Shown here piece by piece: positions 35,959 to 44,256 of a stretch of DNA of 64,000 bases. The stretch comes from Mycobacterium sp. ACS4054 (GTDB lineage Bacteria > Actinomycetota > Actinomycetes > Mycobacteriales > Mycobacteriaceae). The position numbers and the translations under genes are program-made. Location of the stretch: the NCBI RefSeq assembly GCF_001667275.1, contig NZ_LZHV01000018.1, forward strand, positions 1 to 64,000, read 5' to 3'. Each line of letters begins with the position of its first letter. Position 1 is the first letter of the stretch. The notes under the pieces are model-generated. The model saw only the letters and a list, made by a program, of their open reading frames with translations. It ran no database searches and was not told the DNA's origin.

Positions 35959-36659
35959 TGCAGCGGCGACGGCGGTAGGGCCTGCAGGATCGAGTCCTCC
36001 CAGCCATCGCGCAGGGCGGGCGCCACGCTCATCCACGTGACGATCTCGGGAGGCGGGCTCTCCTTCCACGAGGGGTAGTGGTTGGCGAAGCATTCCCAGC
36101 CGCCGTCGAGCGCCCAGTAGTGGATGACCTCGTTGTAGCGGAAGGTCGTGGTGAACGAGCCCAGCCAGCGTTTGCCGGTCCGTTCCGACCATGGAACGTA
36201 GAGGCGCTCCAGTTCGCGGATGTAGTCGTCCTGACGCCCGGGCTTGGTCTGCATGATCTCCTGAATCACCAGCGGCGCCGTGAAATTCGCGTCGCGCAGC
36301 TGGGCGAGGGTCTTGTTGCTGGGCCCGGGGTACATGATGCGGCCCTCCCCCGCCGCGCCGGCGTCAGCCAGGAACGCCGACCATTTTCCGGCCGCGGCCT
36401 CGTGGCTGCCGCCGCGGGCCTGCGCCGCGCCGATGCGCGCGTAATCGGCGAATCCGTCGATCTCCCAGATGATCGTCACCTGCGGCCAGTGGCCGTTGTA
36501 CGGCGTCGTCTCCCAAATCGCGAACAGCCGCGCGCCGAGGTCCTCCATCATCGGCCGGTAGGTGTCGGAGAAGACCTCGGTGAAGCGATCGCTTCGGCCG
36601 GTGCCCAGCGAGATGGTCTCGTGCAGGTAGAGAAGCGTGTGCCGGTAGTACTTCTTCAT
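35955..36659 (-). CDS. NIPSNAP-like dimeric alpha-beta barrel protein
   Basis: A 234-residue protein built of two ferredoxin-like halves. The first begins YYRHTLLYLHETISLGTGRS and the second APLVIQEIMQTKPGRQDDYI; each is followed by a WxxxG-rich strand region. This resembles NIPSNAP or Dabb domain pairs. No signal peptide or cofactor motif is seen. It overlaps the P450 by 4 bases and the upstream orphan by 1 base. It may bind or isomerise a pathway intermediate; function is not established. Confidence 0.65.
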   Translation of the reverse strand: MKKYYRHTLLYLHETISLGTGRSDRFTEVFSDTYRPMMEDLGARLFAIWETTPYNGHWPQVTIIWEIDGFADYARIGAAQARGGSHEAAAGKWSAFLADAGAAGEGRIMYPGPSNKTLAQLRDANFTAPLVIQEIMQTKPGRQDDYIRELERLYVPWSERTGKRWLGSFTTTFRYNEVIHYWALDGGWECFANHYPSWKESPPPEIVTWMSVAPALRDGWEDSILQALPPSPLQ

Positions 36660-37237
36660 CAGTCGAGCCGGACCAGCCCCGAGTCGCCGCGCCCACAGGT
36701 CGCCAGGTCACAGAGCAAGGTCTCGGTGGAATAGACGGTGGGACAAGCCATCCCGGCCGCGGCCAGCGCGTGGCCCTTGAATCGGCGCGCGGCCGCGCTG
36801 AGCGCGTACTGTGCCCGGGCCACCCCGCGATCCACCCGCAGGGGCCAACCGGACGGCGCGTGGCCCCACAGCGTGACTTCGGTCAGCCGGTCGTCCAGCG
36901 ACGCGAGCACCCTGTCGCGCACGCGCGCATCCGCGGTGAAGGCGTCGGCGCTGACCGCGAGGCTCTGGCTCGCCGGGCCGAGCATCGCGAATTGCTCCTC
37001 GAGATCCAGCGCCCGCACACCGAGGATGCGTAGGCATCGGTCGTCACCCCCGTCGGGCAGCAACACCGTCACCTGCCATCCGGCCATGGCGCGGTCGTAC
37101 AGCCAACCCCCGGCCGATTGGACGACGTCGAGGGCGCTCACCGCGATGACGTCGAGCCGGTATCCCAAACGTTCCCGGCTGGCTCCGGCGGCATCGACCC
37201 GGGCGCCTTGGCTGATGTCGAACGTTGACGTGACCAT
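36659..37237 (-). CDS. orphan protein, first gene of the P450 operon
   Basis: A 192-residue protein that I do not recognise. It has no signal peptide and no membrane segment. The first third shows a Rossmann-like alternation (RLDVIAVSALDVVQSAGGWL, then WQVTVLLPDGGDD, then LRILGV). The C-terminal part has three cysteines (GMACP, TLLCDLATCGRGDSG). ATG 37237 has GAGGA about ten bases upstream. It is the promoter-proximal gene of a seven-gene overlapping set, so it is probably needed for the pathway. A regulator or binding protein is possible. Confidence 0.7.
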   Translation of the reverse strand: MVTSTFDISQGARVDAAGASRERLGYRLDVIAVSALDVVQSAGGWLYDRAMAGWQVTVLLPDGGDDRCLRILGVRALDLEEQFAMLGPASQSLAVSADAFTADARVRDRVLASLDDRLTEVTLWGHAPSGWPLRVDRGVARAQYALSAAARRFKGHALAAAGMACPTVYSTETLLCDLATCGRGDSGLVRLD

Positions 37238-37329
37238 TCAATCCGTTCCTCACCGCCGCGCGGGGATTGGCGCTTACGGCAACGCTTGTCCTGGGCTGGG
37301 TGCCGCCTTGCGCGGCTCACCGGACAGCG

Positions 37330-37355
37330 TGACACTTAGGACGATATTTGTAAAG
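37330..37355 (+). promoter_or_regulatory. bipartite 26-bp motif, copy 1 (P450 operon control region)
   Basis: TGACACTT (37330-37337), nine bases, then TTTGTAAAG (37347-37355). It lies in the 131-bp gap upstream of the seven-gene operon that starts at 37237, which reads it in reverse. The same two boxes at the same spacing occur at 42324 and 42506. It is followed by GTGGTCA at 37365, as copy 3 also is. The flank AGCGTGAC is shared with copy 2 and with the palindromes at 38568-38613. Confidence 0.65.
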
Positions 37356-37368
37356 GAGCGACCGGTGG

Positions 37369-38538
37369 TCACAAGCCGCGGCGAGCCTTGAGCTCCGCGA
37401 GCACTTCCTCGGTGTGCTGCCCGAGTTCCGGTGCCGCAGAACGGGGTGCCCATGGGGTGCCGTGGAAATCGGCCGGGGTGGCCACCATCGGAACGATGGA
37501 TTCACCGTCCGGCACGTCGACGATGCCGCCCGCGGCGTGGAATTGCTCGTCGGCCACGACGTCCTCGAGCGAGTTGACCGGTGACCAGAAGAAGTCCGGT
37601 TCACCGGAAAACGCCTGCGCCCATTCGTCGAGTGTGCGGGTGGCGAAGATGGCGTCGAGTTCGGCGATCAGCTCCGCCGCGTTGACGAAGCGCGCGTACG
37701 CGTCGCCGAACCGGGGATCGGTCAGCCACTCCGGATGGCCGACGACGCGACACAGCGGGGGCCAGTGCCGGTCGCCTTCGAGCCCGACGATCCAGAATCG
37801 GCGCCCGTCGGCGGTCGCGTAATTGTTCATGCACGGGTTGCCCATCGACTCGCGTTGCCCGACCGCGATCGGCTGACCGGTCAGCAGATAGGTGTTCAGG
37901 TCGAAGCTCACGGTGTAGGCGCCCTGGCGGTACAGCGAGGTGCTGACCAGTTGGCCGGTTCCGGTGCGGGCGCGGGCGACCAGCGCCGCGCAGATCGCCG
38001 CGGCCAGCGTCATGCCGGCCGAATGATCGCCCATGCCGCCGCGCTGGAACGGCGGCGTGTCGCCGGGCCGGGTGAGCAGATGCGCCACCCCGGCCCGCGA
38101 CCAGAACGCGGCGACGTCGTATGCGGCGCGGTCGGCATCGGGCCCGGTCTCGCCGTACCCGGTGATCAGCCCGTAGACCAGGCGGGGATTGCGCGCCGAC
38201 ACCGACTCGAAGTCCAGTCCGAGGCGCGACAGCGCGCCGGGCCGCACGTTCGTCACGAAAACGTCGGCGTCGGCGAGCAATTCGAACGCGGTCTCGCGGC
38301 CCGACTCCTGCGCGAGGTCCAGCACGACGCTGCGCTTGGAGCGGTTGTCCATCTCGAAAGGCGGGTTGACGCCGAGGTCGCAGCCCAACATCCTGCCGAA
38401 CAACCGCCCCGGGTCCCCGCGCGGCGGTTCGATCTTGACGACGTCGGCGCCCCAGTCGGCCAGGATGCCGCCGGCGGCCGGCCCGGCCACCCATACCCCG
38501 AGCTCGACGACCTTGACGCCCTCCATTGGTCCCGCCAT
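37369..38538 (-). CDS. CaiB/BaiF family CoA-transferase
   Basis: A 389-residue class III CoA-transferase. The N-terminus MEGVKVVELGVWVAGPAAGG and the DVVKIEPP motif are typical. The catalytic aspartate is Asp171 in GGMGDHSAG. The closing HTEEVLAELKARRGL matches the family C-terminus. It moves CoA onto a carboxylic acid, an ATP-free way to enter beta-oxidation. The gene stands between the P450 operon and the divergent DUF427 gene, with two palindromes in front of its start. It is a central sign that the cluster handles CoA thioesters. Confidence 0.92.
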   Translation of the reverse strand: MAGPMEGVKVVELGVWVAGPAAGGILADWGADVVKIEPPRGDPGRLFGRMLGCDLGVNPPFEMDNRSKRSVVLDLAQESGRETAFELLADADVFVTNVRPGALSRLGLDFESVSARNPRLVYGLITGYGETGPDADRAAYDVAAFWSRAGVAHLLTRPGDTPPFQRGGMGDHSAGMTLAAAICAALVARARTGTGQLVSTSLYRQGAYTVSFDLNTYLLTGQPIAVGQRESMGNPCMNNYATADGRRFWIVGLEGDRHWPPLCRVVGHPEWLTDPRFGDAYARFVNAAELIAELDAIFATRTLDEWAQAFSGEPDFFWSPVNSLEDVVADEQFHAAGGIVDVPDGESIVPMVATPADFHGTPWAPRSAAPELGQHTEEVLAELKARRGL

Positions 38539-38567
38539 GGCTAAGTCCTACTCCGCGCTCTTCGAAT

Positions 38568-38613
38568 GTCACGCCGGCGTGACCGTCCATTGCCAGTGCC
38601 ACGCTAGCGTGAC
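38568..38613. promoter_or_regulatory. two palindromes between CaiB-type and DUF427 genes
   Basis: Palindrome A, GTCACGCCGGCGTGAC (38568-38583), is perfect over 16 bp. Palindrome B, GCCACGCTAGCGTGAC (38598-38613), is perfect over its inner 12 bp. Their centres are 30 bp apart, close to three helix turns, and they share the half-site GCGTGAC. They lie in the 106-bp gap between divergent starts, which fits two dimers of a TetR-type regulator bound on one face. Confidence 0.7.
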
Positions 38614-38644
38614 GGTCGAAGGCGTGGGCGATGGAAGGAGCACC

Positions 38645-39331
38645 ATGAGCCTCGTTGCCGGACGTGGTCCGCTCAGCAGTGATCCGGCCGGGCGGTTCTC
38701 GCCCGCCATACCGGACGGCGTCGTGTTCGTCGAGCCGCACCCACGGCGCGTGCAGGCGATCCAGGACGGGCGCCTGGTGATCGACACCGAGCGGGCTTTG
38801 CTGGTGCACCGGCGGGGCCGGCCGCTCAGCTACGTCTTCCGCGCCGAGGATGTCGGTGACCTGCCCACCGAACCCGAGCCGGAGGCGCCGGGCTTCGTGC
38901 ACGTGCCGTGGGACGCCGTCGACACCTGGCTGGAGGAGGGCCGCGAGCTCGTGCACTATCCGCCGAATCCCTACCACCGCGTCGACTGCCGGCCGACGAG
39001 GCGCCGCCTGCGCGCCAGCGTCGCGGGCGTCACGCTGGTGGACACCGATGACACCGTGATCGTGTTCGAGACCGCTTTGGAGCCAAGGCTTTACGTCGGC
39101 CCGACGCACGTGCGCACTGACCTGCTGCGCCGCACCGACACGGTGACGTATTGCAACTACAAGGGCTTTGCCACCTACTGGTCGGCCGTCGTGGGAGATC
39201 ACGTGATCGACGACATCGCCTGGAGCTATCCGGATCCGCCACCGGAAAGCCTGCCCATCAAGGGCTTTTTCAGCTTCGACCTGGCCCGGGCCGACGTCGT
39301 GACCGACCTGCCGCTCACCCGCCGTAGCTAG
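38645..39331 (+). CDS. double DUF427 domain protein
   Basis: A 228-residue protein with two copies of the DUF427 fold: residues 28-75 (RRVQAIQDGRLVIDTERALL) and about 118-228 (LRASVAGVTLVDTDDTVIVF, then YCNYKGFATYWS). DUF427 is a small beta-tent-like domain of unknown function, common beside oxidoreductases in actinobacteria. AAGGAG stands six bases before the ATG. It is the only plus-strand gene in its part of the block. The 3' end overlaps the convergent acyl-CoA dehydrogenase by 17 bases. Confidence 0.85.
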   Translation: MSLVAGRGPLSSDPAGRFSPAIPDGVVFVEPHPRRVQAIQDGRLVIDTERALLVHRRGRPLSYVFRAEDVGDLPTEPEPEAPGFVHVPWDAVDTWLEEGRELVHYPPNPYHRVDCRPTRRRLRASVAGVTLVDTDDTVIVFETALEPRLYVGPTHVRTDLLRRTDTVTYCNYKGFATYWSAVVGDHVIDDIAWSYPDPPPESLPIKGFFSFDLARADVVTDLPLTRRS

Positions 39332-40466
39332 GGCGTCCCAGGTTCAGCTCGTGCTGGGCGATCATGTTGCGGAACACCTCGAGGGTGCCGCCATAGATGC
39401 CGAGCGGCAACGAGAGCCGGTAAAGGTGTTCCGCCGCACCGTCGGTGGCGGAGCCTTCGGTTTCGGTCGGCAACGCCGAGGCCGAACCCATGATGTCCAT
39501 CAGGTCCGGGGTGATGTCGCGCATCGTCTGCGCGACCGCGACCCGCCCGAACATTCCGGGCGTGGACAGCGCCGCCTCCATGCGCGCGACGGCGCGGCCG
39601 AGCCGGTACTTCACCGACTCGTCGTCCGTCGCCGAAGCGACGGCCGCGACGGCGTCGACCACTTCGGCCATCAGGTCGCCGTGCGCCGCCATCGCCGCGA
39701 CGTATTGCAGCCCATGGTCTTCCGGGTCCACGATGCCGTGCTCGGAGTCCAGCGCCGCGCGCATCACCGTCCAGCCGCCGTTCACCTCGCCGATGCGGTA
39801 GAGGTCTTCGACGCGGACGTCGCTGTAGTAGACGATGTTGGTGCGGTCGCCGTCCAGCGTCCGGATGCCCTGGATCTGGATGCCCGGCGTGTCGAGGGGC
39901 ACCAGGAACATCGTCAGGTTCCTGTGCTTGGGGCCCTGGGGGTCGGTGTTGGTGAGCAGGAAGACGTACCTGGCGTTCTGCGCGTTCGACGTGAACATCT
40001 TGGAGCCGTTGATAATCCACGCGTCGCCGTCGCGTACCGCGCGCGTCTTGCAGGTGGCGACGTCCGAGCCGCCCTCGGGCTCGGTGTAGCCCAGACACAG
40101 CCGGATCTCGCCGGCCAGCACGCCCGGAATGACCTTGTCGGCCAGCTCGGGCGCCCCGAATTGCCGCACCAGCTTGGCGACGACGGACGTGGTGCCCCAG
40201 TGATACCAGGGGGTGTGGGCGCGGGCGATCTCGAGCTGGAATATGCGTCGGCGCACCGGGCTGAAGCCGCCCTCGGACTCCAGCTTCCAATCGGATGCCA
40301 GGTAGCCGGCCTCGCCGAGCGCCAGATGCACGTCCTCGTCGAAGTTTTCGCCGAACTTCAGCTGCCGGTGCAGCACCTCGTCGGTGACGTGCTTGGCGAT
40401 GAACGCCCGCGTCTCGTCGCGGAAGGCCTGGTCCTCCGGCGAGAGTTGGACGCGGGAGAAGTCCAT
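39315..40466 (-). CDS. acyl-CoA dehydrogenase
   Basis: A 383-residue FAD-dependent acyl-CoA dehydrogenase. LCLGYTEPEGGSDVATCKTR near residue 130 is the FAD/substrate signature, followed by WIINGSKMFTSNA and the C-terminal LPLGIYGGTLEVFRNMIAQ segment. The usual catalytic Glu region of the last domain reads YGGTLEV. The open frame runs to 40796, but ATG 40466 starts the homologous sequence and overlaps the LLM stop by one base. It would introduce a double bond into a CoA-bound intermediate. Confidence 0.92.
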   Translation of the reverse strand: MDFSRVQLSPEDQAFRDETRAFIAKHVTDEVLHRQLKFGENFDEDVHLALGEAGYLASDWKLESEGGFSPVRRRIFQLEIARAHTPWYHWGTTSVVAKLVRQFGAPELADKVIPGVLAGEIRLCLGYTEPEGGSDVATCKTRAVRDGDAWIINGSKMFTSNAQNARYVFLLTNTDPQGPKHRNLTMFLVPLDTPGIQIQGIRTLDGDRTNIVYYSDVRVEDLYRIGEVNGGWTVMRAALDSEHGIVDPEDHGLQYVAAMAAHGDLMAEVVDAVAAVASATDDESVKYRLGRAVARMEAALSTPGMFGRVAVAQTMRDITPDLMDIMGSASALPTETEGSATDGAAEHLYRLSLPLGIYGGTLEVFRNMIAQHELNLGRPSYGG

Positions 40467-41386
40467 CAGGCCGCGTCGATCACGAGGGTGCGGAATCGGT
40501 CGAGGGTCTCGAGCGCGTGGGTGATGCTGTCCCCGGGCAGGTGCACGCTCACCCAGGTAACCCCCACGCCCGCAAGCCTTTCCAAGCCGGCGAGATAGGC
40601 GTCGGGGTTGAATGAGTCGTCGGCGGGGCTGCCGCCCTCGAAGTTGGCGAAGGTGATGTCGATGGTGGACCAGTCGCGGCCCGCGGCATCGCACCGGCGC
40701 CGCAGATCGTCGATGCCTTCGGTGAGCCGCGCCACGGAGTCGATCACCGCGGTGCCCGCCGTCTGGGCCAACTGGGGAGGGGCCGGGAATGGGCACCAGC
40801 CGTCGCCGTATTGCGCCACGCGCTGGCGCGCCGACGAGGTGTTGCCGCCGATCCAGATCGGCGGGTGCGGGTCGCTCAGCGGGCGGGGGTGCGCGGTGAT
40901 CCCCCGCGCGCTGAAATGCTTACCCTCGAAGGTGATGTCGTCGCCGGTCCACACCGCCCGGATCACCTGCAGTGCTTCCTCGAACAGCTCGGCTCGCTCG
41001 TCGTAGCTGACACCGAGCGCGGCGAATTCCCGCTTCAGATAACCCACACCGACCGCGAGCGTGAAGCGGCCGCCGGAGAGCAGGTCCAGCGTCGCGCCGG
41101 ACTTGGCCACTACGAACGGGTTTCGATACGGCAGCACCACGATGTTCGGGATCAGCCGCAGCGTCGTCGTCGTGGCCGCCGCGAAACCCAGCGCGACAAA
41201 GGGATCCAACGCGTCATGCCCACCGGCTTGTAGCCACCGCTGCGACGGCGCCGGGTGGTCGGTGAAGCCGAACCCGTGAATGCCGGCCGCCTCGGTGGCC
41301 GCGGCCACCTTCGCGATGCCGTCCCCGCTGACCAACTCCGGGTTGTACGGGTGACTGTGCATGGGATGGGTGATGGTGAAGTGCAT
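40466..41386 (-). CDS. LLM-class F420/flavin-dependent oxidoreductase
   Basis: A 306-residue luciferase-like monooxygenase-family protein. The N-terminal barrel strand MHFTITHPMHSHPYNPELVS, then FGFTDHPAPS, and the central GGRFTLAVGVGYLKREFAALG with HPRPLSDPHPPIWIGG are typical of TIGR03619-type proteins. In mycobacteria many use F420. It may carry out a reduction or a Baeyer-Villiger-like oxygenation. It ends one base into the acyl-CoA dehydrogenase gene and starts 15 bases after the thioesterase stop. Confidence 0.88.
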   Translation of the reverse strand: MHFTITHPMHSHPYNPELVSGDGIAKVAAATEAAGIHGFGFTDHPAPSQRWLQAGGHDALDPFVALGFAAATTTTLRLIPNIVVLPYRNPFVVAKSGATLDLLSGGRFTLAVGVGYLKREFAALGVSYDERAELFEEALQVIRAVWTGDDITFEGKHFSARGITAHPRPLSDPHPPIWIGGNTSSARQRVAQYGDGWCPFPAPPQLAQTAGTAVIDSVARLTEGIDDLRRRCDAAGRDWSTIDITFANFEGGSPADDSFNPDAYLAGLERLAGVGVTWVSVHLPGDSITHALETLDRFRTLVIDAA

Positions 41387-41401
41387 GACCGCGGCCCGCC
41401 G

Positions 41402-42283
41402 TCAGAACCGCGCGCGGGAATCGATCGCCGTGTCCGTGGTGCGCAGCGGCCGGATCAGCGCCTCCTGGGCGAACGAGCACAGCAGCTCGCCCGCCTCGGA
41501 GTGCACGGTGCCGCGCACGTACGACATCCCCGCGCCGACCTGGGTGCTCTCGTGGGTGTAAAGCAGCCAGCCGTCCCAGCGCACCGGTTCGTGGAACGCC
41601 ACCGAGATGCTCATCGGTGCGGTGGACACGGTCAGGTGCGCCTGGGCGGTGCCGATGCCCTCGTGCGGTCGCATCGTCGTGGAGATGCCCAGGTGGCCGG
41701 TGAAGTACGCGAGCAGCGCCTTGGCCAGGTCGTCCCGTTCCGGGATCGGGTCGTAGTGCAGCCACGCGTACAGCTCGGGTGGCCCGACCTCGTCGGGGCT
41801 GTTCACGTCGACGACGTCGACCAGGCGCAGTTCGCGGCCCACCATCGGCATCGGCGAGGGAATGGCGTCCGCGGGCCCGGTCACGTCGGGGCGCGGCAGA
41901 TGGTGGCGGATGACGTCGCCGGTCGGCACGTCGGCCAGCACCGTGATGCTCAGGCAGCGCCGCCCGTTCTGGTGGACGGCGACCACCGCCGTGGCGGTGG
42001 ACCGGCCCTCGGCCACGACGTCGAGGACGAGTTCGATCGGCGGGCCGACGGTCACCGCGCGGGAGAACACCGCGTGTGCCGAACGCACCGACTTGTCGCC
42101 GAACCGTTTGGCCACCGCCACAATCGCCTGGGCGAGCACCTGGGTTCCCTCCACCACCTGACGTTCGTCGCCGCCGACGATGCCGGTGTCGCCGGTGAAC
42201 CGGTCCTGCCCGTCGGCCCGCACGTCGAACAGGTCCAGCAGGCCCTGCACGGTCCACTCGGTCTGCTCAGATTCCGTGGTCAA
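41402..42283 (-). CDS. TesB-type acyl-CoA thioesterase (double hotdog)
   Basis: A 293-residue double-hotdog protein. The first hotdog contains GGDERQVVEGTQVLAQAIVA and the HAVFSRAVTVGPPIELVLDV sheet. The second contains LAYFTGHLGISTTMRPHEG and the ISVAFHEPVRWDGWLLYTHE strand. This is the acyl-CoA thioesterase II layout, releasing free acids from CoA esters. It is the promoter-proximal gene of a three-gene operon with the LLM protein and the dehydrogenase. Motif copy 2 lies 41 bases before its ATG. Confidence 0.85.
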   Translation of the reverse strand: MTTESEQTEWTVQGLLDLFDVRADGQDRFTGDTGIVGGDERQVVEGTQVLAQAIVAVAKRFGDKSVRSAHAVFSRAVTVGPPIELVLDVVAEGRSTATAVVAVHQNGRRCLSITVLADVPTGDVIRHHLPRPDVTGPADAIPSPMPMVGRELRLVDVVDVNSPDEVGPPELYAWLHYDPIPERDDLAKALLAYFTGHLGISTTMRPHEGIGTAQAHLTVSTAPMSISVAFHEPVRWDGWLLYTHESTQVGAGMSYVRGTVHSEAGELLCSFAQEALIRPLRTTDTAIDSRARF

Positions 42284-42323
42284 GTCGGGTCCACCTCTCG
42301 CGCTAGCAGCTCACGGCTCAGCG

Positions 42324-42349
42324 TGACACTTTGCGTAGGATTTGTAAAG
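42324..42349 (+). promoter_or_regulatory. bipartite 26-bp motif, copy 2
   Basis: TGACACTT (42324-42331), nine bases, TTTGTAAAG (42341-42349). It lies 41 bases upstream of the minus-strand thioesterase start (42283), in the 276-bp divergent region. It is preceded by CAGCG as in copy 1, giving a shared CAGCGTGACACTT. Confidence 0.65.
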
Positions 42350-42505
42350 CCTGGCTAACAAGGTGCCGGCTCGGTGGTCCGCCGGATCGATGGGACATCC
42401 AGGGGCGGAACACAATTGGGCGACGCCTCCCGCGCTTGCGCATCCGCCTTCATCGGGTCCGCGGGGACCGGCCGTCGCGAGATTGACACCGGCACCCACG
42501 GTGCA

Positions 42506-42531
42506 TGACACTTTGGCGGTGTTTTGTAAAG
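42506..42531 (+). promoter_or_regulatory. bipartite 26-bp motif, copy 3
   Basis: TGACACTT (42506-42513), nine bases, TTTGTAAAG (42523-42531). It lies 29 bases upstream of the plus-strand SMP-30 gene, in the same divergent region as copy 2, 182 bases from it. GTGGTCA follows at 42540 at nearly the same distance as in copy 1. Being in front of the operon that ends with a TetR gene, it could be an autoregulatory site. Confidence 0.65.
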
Positions 42532-42559
42532 CGGAAGCCGTGGTCAAAGGCGTGACCGG

Positions 42560-43378
42560 ATGATTCCCGAACCGCTGGCCAACAGCTTCTGCTTCGGCGA
42601 GGGGCCACGCTGGTTCGAGGGGCTGCTGTGGTTCTCCGACATGCTGGGCGAGGCGGTCCACACCTCGACCATGGGTGGCTCGCTCACGACCTTGCCACTG
42701 CCCGGGCACGCGCCCTCCGGCCTGGGCTTCCGGCCGGACGGATCGCTGCTGATCGTCTCGGCCGACGACCGCAAGGTGCTGCGCTACGACGGTGAAACCG
42801 TGGACACCATCGCCGATCTCACCGAACTCGCGCCGGAAAACCTCGGGGACATGGTGATCGACGACGCGGGGCGCGCCTACATCGGGTGCCAGGCGTGGCA
42901 CGGCGGGCGCATCATCCGCCTCGATCCCGACGACAGCGCGACCGTCGTCGCCGAGGACCTCGACTTTCCCAACGGCATGGTGATCACCCCGGACCGCGCC
43001 ACCCTGATCGTCGCGGAATCGATCGGCCGCCGGCTGACCGCGTTCAGGATCGACCCGGACGGCGGCCTGGCCGACCGGCGTGTCTTCGCCGAGGGCCTGG
43101 ACGGGCCGCCCGACGGCATCGCGCTCGACGCCGACGGCGCGGTGTGGGCGTCGATGACGCTGGCCCACCAATTCGAGCGGATTGTCGAGGGCGGGGCGGT
43201 GACCGACCGCATCGACATGGGTGAGCGCGTAGCGATCGCCTGCGCGCTCGGCGGCCCAGAGCGGCGGACGCTGTTCCTGTTATCGAGTACGGACGCCTAT
43301 CCCCAGCGGCTGGTCGGCACCCGGCTGTCCCGGCTGGATGCGGTCACGGTGACGACTCCCGGTGCCGGCCTGCCCTGA
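42560..43378 (+). CDS. SMP-30/gluconolactonase-like lactonase
   Basis: A 272-residue six-bladed beta-propeller of the SMP-30 family. The first metal ligand is the Glu in FCFGEGPRWFEG near residue 13. Asn and Asp ligands are likely in DFPNGMVITPD near 144 and PPDGIALDADG near 190. Such enzymes hydrolyse lactones with a divalent metal. After a P450 or an LLM oxygenase a lactone is a plausible intermediate. It is first in a three-gene plus-strand operon with a thioesterase and TetR. Confidence 0.88.
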   Translation: MIPEPLANSFCFGEGPRWFEGLLWFSDMLGEAVHTSTMGGSLTTLPLPGHAPSGLGFRPDGSLLIVSADDRKVLRYDGETVDTIADLTELAPENLGDMVIDDAGRAYIGCQAWHGGRIIRLDPDDSATVVAEDLDFPNGMVITPDRATLIVAESIGRRLTAFRIDPDGGLADRRVFAEGLDGPPDGIALDADGAVWASMTLAHQFERIVEGGAVTDRIDMGERVAIACALGGPERRTLFLLSSTDAYPQRLVGTRLSRLDAVTVTTPGAGLP

Positions 43379-43391
43379 CGAAAGGTTGACG

Positions 43392-44228
43392 ATGTCCGAC
43401 TCCTACTACGAGCTCGTCGACGGCGCCGATCCGCTGGGCGAGAAATTTCGGGCCACCGATTTGGCGCGGGGCACGTGGTCGGCCGCGATTCAGCACGGCG
43501 GGCCGGTGTCCGCGCTGCTGGTGCGGGCGCTCGAGCGGTGCGAGCAGCGCGACGACACCCGCCTGTCGCGCGTCGTCATCGACCTGTTGGGCGGGGTGCC
43601 GGCCGAGGGGGACCTGTGGGTCGGCTCGCAGGTGCAGCGGGGCGGCAAGCAGATCGAACTGGTCACCGCCGAGATGCTGGCCCCCGGCCCCGATGGCGAG
43701 CCCCGGCCGGTGGCGCGCGCCAGCGGCTGGCGGTTACAGACGCTGGACACGAGCGCCGTGGCCCACGCCGCGCCCGAAATGCCGCGGCCGCGCAGCGAGG
43801 CGCGCAACCGCAACCTGAAGGCGCGGGATTGGGACCGCAACTACGTGCACAGCCTGGACTGGCTGTGGCTGACCGAACCGCTGAGCGAGGGGCCGGGCGA
43901 ATCGTGGATCCACCCGACCGTAGACCTGGTCACCGGCGAGAGCATGACACCGCTGGAGCGGCTGTTCGCGGTGGCCGACTGCGCCAACGGCATCGGCAGC
44001 AAGTTGGACATCACCCGGTGGACCTTCCTCAACACCGACCTGGCCGTGCACGTGTTCCGGGTTCCCGACGGGGAGTGGATCGGGATCCGCGCCGAGACGA
44101 ACTACGGCCCGGACGGCATCGGGACCACGGTCGGCACGTTGTTCGACGAGCAGGGGGCGGTGGGCGCCATCCAGCAGTCCGTGTTGGTGCGGCCGCGGCC
44201 GCCCAAGCCTGGCCGGGAAGCGAAATGA
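43392..44228 (+). CDS. acyl-CoA thioesterase-domain protein
   Basis: A 278-residue double-hotdog thioesterase-like protein. The N-terminal hotdog includes SAAIQHGGPVSALLVRALER and SRVVIDLLGGVPAEGDLWVG; the C-terminal one includes LFAVADCANGIGSKLDITRW and ETNYGPDGIGTTVGTLFDEQ. ATG 43392 has GAAAGG upstream; the frame is open to 43362. It is a second thioesterase in the block, not closely similar to the one at 41402. It may act on a different chain length or only bind CoA esters. Confidence 0.85.
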   Translation: MSDSYYELVDGADPLGEKFRATDLARGTWSAAIQHGGPVSALLVRALERCEQRDDTRLSRVVIDLLGGVPAEGDLWVGSQVQRGGKQIELVTAEMLAPGPDGEPRPVARASGWRLQTLDTSAVAHAAPEMPRPRSEARNRNLKARDWDRNYVHSLDWLWLTEPLSEGPGESWIHPTVDLVTGESMTPLERLFAVADCANGIGSKLDITRWTFLNTDLAVHVFRVPDGEWIGIRAETNYGPDGIGTTVGTLFDEQGAVGAIQQSVLVRPRPPKPGREAK

Positions 44229-44256
44229 CGGTGAACGACTTCGTAGAGTTGCACTT

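Noticed and set aside
37330..37355. reading TGACAC of the 26-bp motif as a plain -35 box
   Set aside because: No -10-like hexamer lies 16-18 bases downstream in the three copies, and two copies face the opposite way to their genes.
37365..37391. eight-codon open frame (GTG...TGA) after AAAGGAG downstream of motif copy 1
   Set aside because: It runs into the end of the CaiB gene on the other strand, is too short to judge, and the GTGGTCA it starts with is better explained as part of the shared motif.
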